DNA of 11,694 nt, from assembly GCA_025353525.1 (NCBI GenBank), contig JANXOO010000024.1, forward strand, positions 1-11,694, written 5' to 3'. The DNA is from Schlesneria sp. (GTDB taxonomy: Bacteria > Planctomycetota > Planctomycetia > Planctomycetales > Planctomycetaceae). The notes under the pieces are model-generated. The model did no database searches and was not told the DNA's origin. It worked only from the letters and a program-made list of their open reading frames with translations. Below, piece after piece: positions 7,805 through 11,694 of the stretch (positions are counted from its first letter, which is position 1; the number at the start of each line of letters is the position of its first letter). The translations under genes and the position numbers were made by a program.

Positions 7805-7852
7805 GAAAACGGGGACCGGCTCCGGGGCTTCCTGGTGCCTGTCCCCGTTTTT
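7805..7852. terminator. Near-perfect hairpin between convergent genes, likely bidirectional terminator or REP-like element
   Basis: AAAACGGGGAC (7806-7816) pairs perfectly with GTCCCCGTTTT (7841-7851). The stem continues with GGC/GCC, CC/GG and GGG/CCT (one G-T wobble) around a 4-base loop, interrupted only by single mismatches. A run of T flanks the right arm and, on the other strand, the left arm. It can thus terminate transcription from both the epimerase and the deacetylase. The deacetylase stop codon touches its right edge. The sequence resembles REP-like palindromes dispersed in some genomes; that is not testable here. Confidence 0.7.
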
Positions 7853-8808
7853 CATCGCGTCATTTTCCCACTGCCGGTCACCTTGGTGGCGGACGTCGCA
7901 GGATCGGCGTATGCCTGTTTCAAAAGCCGTTCACGAACGGCTTTATAAAGCGGTCCGACAAGCACTTTGGCAACTTTCTTTGCATTCCAGAAAGCCGCCT
8001 GCCGAAGGCGGCGAACCGGACTGCTGACAAGTGACGCCGCGTCGTCGGCAGACATCCCGCGATAGACGTTGTATCGGCCGACGATTAACGTCGAGCCAAC
8101 CCGCGTCGTCGAAGTCACCGGTTCAGAATTGAAAAGGACCACGATTCCCGCCTCACCCGCCGCTTGTGCCACCGCCCTGGAATAAAATCCGCCAGGGACT
8201 GATGCTGTTGTAACAGGATGACCGATGATCCCGGACAGGATCTGGCTGCTTCGAGTCCACTCGTCGATCATTTGTTCGCGCGAACAGCTTGAAAAGCGTT
8301 CCGGATGACTGCACGAATGACTGCCAATCACATGGCCGCGTTCATGCAACTCACGAATTTGATCGCGGGAGCAAAACGATGGCTGGCCGATGAAATCAGT
8401 GGCCATAAAAAACCAGCCCCGCCACCCCTTGCGTTCGAGCATCCCGGCGATTTCAGTCAGCGCAGACAGTCCGCCATCGTCGAATGTGATGGTCCACGCA
8501 TTCTTGCCAGCTAATGCAATTTCCGCAGATCCGGTTGTTGTCAAAGGTGGCTGGCGGACCACGGTCGCAATCCGGGACATATGGCGTTCGAATTCGTTCG
8601 TTGTCAGCTTGTAACGCGCAGCTCCTGGCCCCGGAAAACCGCTTTCGTGATCGTGTCCGGGGGAGGTGACATCGTGATAGAGCAGATTGATCGGAATTCT
8701 TTTACTTTCATCGTGTGATCTGGCGATTATTTGCGAATGACGACTTCTGAACTCTTTACCAGAAAATCGTAGACTTCGATGATTTCGTCGTCCCGCATCC
8801 GAATGCAC
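7852..8808 (-). CDS. Polysaccharide deacetylase (NodB/carbohydrate esterase 4-like); start uncertain
   Basis: This family removes acetyl groups from N-acetylated sugars in chitin, peptidoglycan or exopolysaccharide using a divalent metal. In the longest frame (318 codons from a GTG at 8808) the NodB motifs are TFDDGG (108-113, Asp110/Asp111) and HVIGSHSCSHPE (159-170). Asp111, His164 and His168 are the metal ligands. An N-terminal LLYHDV (42-47) is common in such proteins. The start is odd. GTG 8808 overlaps the transpeptidase gene by 82 bases. No in-frame ATG, GTG or TTG lies between that gene's stop and the LLYHDV motif. An ATG at 8711-8709 is one base out of frame; one extra A in the A4 run at 8703-8700 would give MKVKRIPINLLYHDV. 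No signal peptide is evident. It lies directly downstream of the LysM/L,D-transpeptidase, so peptidoglycan is a possible substrate (inference). Confidence 0.85.
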   Translation of the reverse strand: MHSDAGRRNHRSLRFSGKEFRSRHSQIIARSHDESKRIPINLLYHDVTSPGHDHESGFPGPGAARYKLTTNEFERHMSRIATVVRQPPLTTTGSAEIALAGKNAWTITFDDGGLSALTEIAGMLERKGWRGWFFMATDFIGQPSFCSRDQIRELHERGHVIGSHSCSHPERFSSCSREQMIDEWTRSSQILSGIIGHPVTTASVPGGFYSRAVAQAAGEAGIVVLFNSEPVTSTTRVGSTLIVGRYNVYRGMSADDAASLVSSPVRRLRQAAFWNAKKVAKVLVGPLYKAVRERLLKQAYADPATSATKVTGSGKMTR

Positions 8809-9980
8809 CCTTTCGATTCGGCCTTTCCAATCGACCTGGGATCGATCGTTCCGTGGATTCCGTAACTGTCACCGATATCGATCCAACGCTCACCCAGCGG
8901 GTTTGAGGGATCGTCTGCGGCAATCACTTTGCCATCGCTTCCTGTATATGGCGGGTTTTCGACTTTATTCAGCACGGCAAACTTGCCAATCGGTGATGCC
9001 CCGTCCTTGCCGATACCAACGTCGTACCTTTTAACGTAATACCCCTGAAGGTGAACCGTCAGGGCGAAATCGGCCAGATCGATGACTGCGCCAAACGGTC
9101 CCTTCACTACTTTTAACTTCTGATCGATCTGAATCCGCTTTGGATTCGTATGATTCAGCTTTGCGAGATATTCCCATGAGATCGAATACTTTTTCGCGAT
9201 CACTTCCAGTCGATCACCCGACTGAATGACATACGGACTGACGAAGTGCGGTTGCGACTGCAAGAAGATCGACTTGGCTGTACGATCAATCGTATCCTGC
9301 ATTTGCGGACGAAAGTCCTTGTGATTCCAGTACAGTTTTGAAAGGTCCCGATGACCCGCGAGCGTTTCACCTGCCGCCAGTTTCACTTCCGCTGCTGACA
9401 ATTGTTCGCGCGGCGATAAAGGAGGCGTTGCATCACGTGAGTCGGCGTCGTTGGCCGATTCAGCAGGATCCTGATGTGCAACCCGTGTCACGGGTTTTCG
9501 GGATGGGGGTGAATCGGCCGTTTCGATGCCCGCAGAAGGATCAAGCCGGACCGCTGCCCGGTCCCGGACTCGCAACGTGTCGCGCTGCAATTCGTTTGAT
9601 CGTTCAGCCCTGGTTTCACTCGACTGCTCGGCAGATTCCATTGATCGCGACGCACGAATGATCCGGTTGCGACTCGCGGCAGGCACAGGTTCTTCGTCGG
9701 TTGAAGCGACATTGCGTCCCCCTGGTTCCGACTGCTGTTCAAAGATCGTTGTGTCATCAGGTGCCGAATCAGTTCCGGCATTGCGATTTCGACGCGCGAT
9801 TTCCAGAGATGGATTGTCAGGAGGTGGCAGCGTTTCGCGCTGCGTGACATCAAGCCCCAGCGATCCCGTTTTGGCGGGGCCGACAGTCAGGGGAATTAAC
9901 CCGCGACTCCACGAGATCCCGATTCCCAGCCCGACCGCAAAAACTGCGAGCGTCAATCCATGCATATAACTGCGGAACAT
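8727..9980 (-). CDS. LysM and YkuD-type L,D-transpeptidase, membrane-anchored or exported
   Basis: L,D-transpeptidases make 3-3 peptidoglycan cross-links, or attach proteins to the wall, through a catalytic cysteine. The 417-residue product begins with a signal or anchor helix (about 9-23, LTLAVFAVGLGIGIS). A low-complexity linker rich in Arg, Ser, Glu and Pro runs to about residue 200. A LysM domain (about 249-292, YVIQSGDRLEVIAKKYSI) follows, then a YkuD domain (about 296-417). The active-site signature is complete: His376 in GIHGT, then SKGCIRM (389-395) with Cys392 and Arg394. The frame is open to 10142, but ATG 9980 has GGAAG seven bases or so upstream and begins the hydrophobic segment, so it is preferred. 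The deacetylase is immediately downstream. It supports a conventional peptidoglycan wall in this organism. Confidence 0.92.
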   Translation of the reverse strand: MFRSYMHGLTLAVFAVGLGIGISWSRGLIPLTVGPAKTGSLGLDVTQRETLPPPDNPSLEIARRNRNAGTDSAPDDTTIFEQQSEPGGRNVASTDEEPVPAASRNRIIRASRSMESAEQSSETRAERSNELQRDTLRVRDRAAVRLDPSAGIETADSPPSRKPVTRVAHQDPAESANDADSRDATPPLSPREQLSAAEVKLAAGETLAGHRDLSKLYWNHKDFRPQMQDTIDRTAKSIFLQSQPHFVSPYVIQSGDRLEVIAKKYSISWEYLAKLNHTNPKRIQIDQKLKVVKGPFGAVIDLADFALTVHLQGYYVKRYDVGIGKDGASPIGKFAVLNKVENPPYTGSDGKVIAADDPSNPLGERWIDIGDSYGIHGTIDPRSIGKAESKGCIRMRDDEIIEVYDFLVKSSEVVIRK

Positions 9981-10174
9981 AGCGCGTCTTCCATGACGAA
10001 TTGAACCGGACTTCTGCAAAAATAATGTCAACGAGGGGCTTAAGTCCTTAACTTTCTGCCAGCAGCGTACGCCCATTTCTAGCAAACAAGCCGGAATACG
10101 GCTACACGAAAAACGATGGCACACCCGACTGGACGCGATCACGGCAAGGTCAACGATTCGGGTGGCGACAACGG
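9981..10174. other. Intergenic gap between the sialidase-like gene and the transpeptidase gene
   Basis: This 194-base gap presumably contains the promoter of the transpeptidase and the end of the upstream transcript. A purine-rich GGAAG near 9987-9991 is the likely ribosome binding site for the start at 9980. I see no clear intrinsic terminator. Confidence 0.45.
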
Positions 10175-11254
10175 CTAATGCAAATCGGATTCGTCGAGCA
10201 TGAAATGATTGACCGTTGTACGCTTTTGTGACGTGTAAACACCGTGAATATGGCCATCGCCTGTTTGAATAATAAAGGGGTAGGCCGCTTCGTCACCGGG
10301 GTTGCTGACGATGTTTTTGGCCTTTGACCATGCTTTGCCACCGTCAGTGGAGACTCGCATCGCCAAGGGGTCGCGTTCACCCTGATTGTTGTCATTGTAG
10401 ATCAGAATTAAATGTCCATTCTTCAGCCGGATCAGATCGATGGCAGCATTCGGATTCGGAAATTCGGTATCGACACCCGGTGACCATGTCCTGCCACCGT
10501 CGTGCGACTCGGTTTTGACAATAAACCCGTCAGGCATAGGGCCATATCCGCCGCCACGCCGGCAACAGGCCATCAAGTGGTTTGTATCGAGCTGAACAAC
10601 CGACGGCTGAATGTTGCCGATTCTTGAATGAACTTCATTCGTAAAACTCCACGTTCGGCTCTTCTTGTGATAGCGAGCGAACAAAGACGCACTATCGGGG
10701 CCGACGCTTTCTTTATCGTTGCCCGTTTCGTGATAAATCGGCAGCAGAAAATCGCCATCCGACAGTTGAATCGGCTGTGACCGAACCATCATTCCCTTCT
10801 GGAATGTCAATAACTCAGAATCAGTCCATGTCATCGCATTGTCCCGCGAGTACTTATACTTGATGACGGATTCAGACCACGTTTCTCCGTAACGGACGAC
10901 ATAAAACAACCAGGCGGCACCGCCTGGTTCCTGCCAGATGACGCCATTGCCGTCAGCCCGATCCGGCGTGTCGGCAATTCTGACCGGCAATGTCCATTTC
11001 GTGGACTCTTTCGCTCGACGCGAACCGAATACGGCAGTGTCGCCCTGATACTCGCCTTCACCGCCATAATACGCGATGAACAGATCGCCGTTAGCCAGTT
11101 CGCCGAGACTCGCAGGGTGCTTGTACTGCCCGCCGGGTGTTTCGGGCCCAAAAACCCGTTCAAACTTGAGCTCAGCCCATGCAGAATTCCCAAGGCTCCC
11201 GGCGGCGATCACGACCGCAAACCATCTTTTGACATTAACCGATGCACGAGTCAT
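10175..11254 (-). CDS. Secreted BNR-repeat / sialidase-like protein
   Basis: The 359-residue product resembles the sialidase/BNR_2 group of six-bladed beta-propellers. Some cleave terminal sialic acids (GH33); many environmental relatives have untested substrates. Residues 1-27 form a signal peptide (positive start, VNVKRWFAVVIAAGSLG, then SAWA with cleavage predicted before Glu28). Asp-box (SxDxGxTW-like) motifs are near residues 135 (SRDNAMTW, degenerate), 249 (SHDGGRTW) and 301 (STDGGKAW). Other propeller segments include PSVVQLDTNHLMACCRR and AAIDLIRLKNGHLILIYND. The frame is open upstream to 11413, but ATG 11254 has GGAG 6 bases upstream and starts the signal peptide. It lies 53 bases after pgi, same strand, probably co-transcribed. 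I do not claim sialic-acid specificity. Confidence 0.85.
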   Translation of the reverse strand: MTRASVNVKRWFAVVIAAGSLGNSAWAELKFERVFGPETPGGQYKHPASLGELANGDLFIAYYGGEGEYQGDTAVFGSRRAKESTKWTLPVRIADTPDRADGNGVIWQEPGGAAWLFYVVRYGETWSESVIKYKYSRDNAMTWTDSELLTFQKGMMVRSQPIQLSDGDFLLPIYHETGNDKESVGPDSASLFARYHKKSRTWSFTNEVHSRIGNIQPSVVQLDTNHLMACCRRGGGYGPMPDGFIVKTESHDGGRTWSPGVDTEFPNPNAAIDLIRLKNGHLILIYNDNNQGERDPLAMRVSTDGGKAWSKAKNIVSNPGDEAAYPFIIQTGDGHIHGVYTSQKRTTVNHFMLDESDLH

Positions 11255-11307
11255 CGAATGCTCCAAATGTTTGAGGAAAAGGACCTGACCATCTGATAAT
11301 CGCCCGT

Positions 11308-11694
11308 TTATCCAACAAATCGGAACGTCGCAGTTCCGGGAGTCTCGCCCGATGTCCAGGTCACATTCCGATCCGGGTTCGAGGAAAGGTGTTGCAGAAT
11401 CTTGAAGACCCATTCAACGCTTTCTGTCGCGCCGATTGTTTCGGCAACCTCTTCGGCCGTCATTGGACGAGTGGCCGTTCGCAGGCAACCAACGGTAAGC
11501 GATTGCAATTGGAGAACGGCGGCCGCGGCTTTTTTCCCTGCTTCCACACCCGGCTGATGGTATGCGTTGACATTGATTAATTCTGCGTAGAGTCCCACCG
11601 CCCGCTCATAAAGCGCAATCAATGCCCCGACGCTTCTGGCATTGACGGAATTGATTGTGATCGTGATGGAGTCGCGCGAAGCACTGGGGGAAAA
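11308..11694 (-). CDS. pgi: Glucose-6-phosphate isomerase, C-terminal part (partial)
   Basis: This enzyme interconverts glucose-6-phosphate and fructose-6-phosphate in glycolysis and gluconeogenesis. The frame is open from the window edge (11694) to TAA at 11310-11308, giving the last 128 residues. The first visible stretch reads [20 protein letters not shown]. It is followed by [20 protein letters not shown], which contains the conserved catalytic-lysine region (HQPGVEAGK, equivalent to DQWGVELGK in the E. coli enzyme). This form, with its long C-terminal extension ([20 protein letters not shown]), is typical of cyanobacteria, Chlamydiae and Planctomycetes. The 5' part lies outside the window. 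The sialidase-like gene follows after 53 bases on the same strand. The gene is truncated by the window, not broken. Confidence 0.9.
   Translation of the reverse strand, partial: FSPSASRDSITITINSVNARSVGALIALYERAVGLYAELINVNAYHQPGVEAGKKAAAAVLQLQSLTVGCLRTATRPMTAEEVAETIGATESVEWVFKILQHLSSNPDRNVTWTSGETPGTATFRFVG

Overview
The window looks like chromosomal DNA of a planctomycete (Planctomycetota, probably a Planctomycetales relative). This is inferred from the gene content: a MotA/TolQ/ExbB protein followed by two ExbD proteins, one fused to an N-terminal double-CxxC ribbon; a giant membrane-anchored FHA plus PQQ-like beta-propeller protein; a secreted BNR/sialidase-like protein; a cyanobacterial/planctomycete-style glucose-6-phosphate isomerase; moderately high GC; and mostly weak Shine-Dalgarno sites. 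No genus can be fixed from sequence reading alone.

Layout. (1) 1-207, minus: the first 69 codons of purM (purine synthesis), cut by the window edge. (2) 208-805: a long divergent intergenic stretch ending in three 15-bp tandem repeats that run into the ribosome binding site of the next gene. (3) 806-6400, plus: a four-gene run, exbB-like, exbD-like, ribbon-exbD-like and a 1146-residue FHA/transmembrane/TPR-like/beta-propeller protein. (4) 6401-6843: a non-coding gap holding a nested inverted-repeat element of 134 bp. (5) 6844-7764, plus: a TIGR01777/YfcH-type NAD(P)-binding epimerase. (6) 7805-7852: a near-perfect hairpin between convergent genes. (7) 7852-9980, minus: an L,D-transpeptidase with a LysM domain, followed directly by a polysaccharide deacetylase; the two make a plausible cell-wall pair. 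(8) 10175-11694, minus: the C-terminal 128 residues of glucose-6-phosphate isomerase, followed 53 bp later by a secreted BNR/sialidase-like protein.

How the genes may work together. The four plus-strand genes look like one transcription unit encoding a proton-driven inner-membrane motor (ExbB with two different ExbD stators) and a large partner with a cytoplasmic FHA-like domain and an extracytoplasmic propeller. No TonB or TolA is present, so the propeller protein is the candidate force receiver; this is inference. It is the most interesting system in the window. The minus-strand genes are more ordinary: peptidoglycan remodelling (transpeptidase, deacetylase), a secreted glycan-related protein, and central metabolism (purM, pgi).
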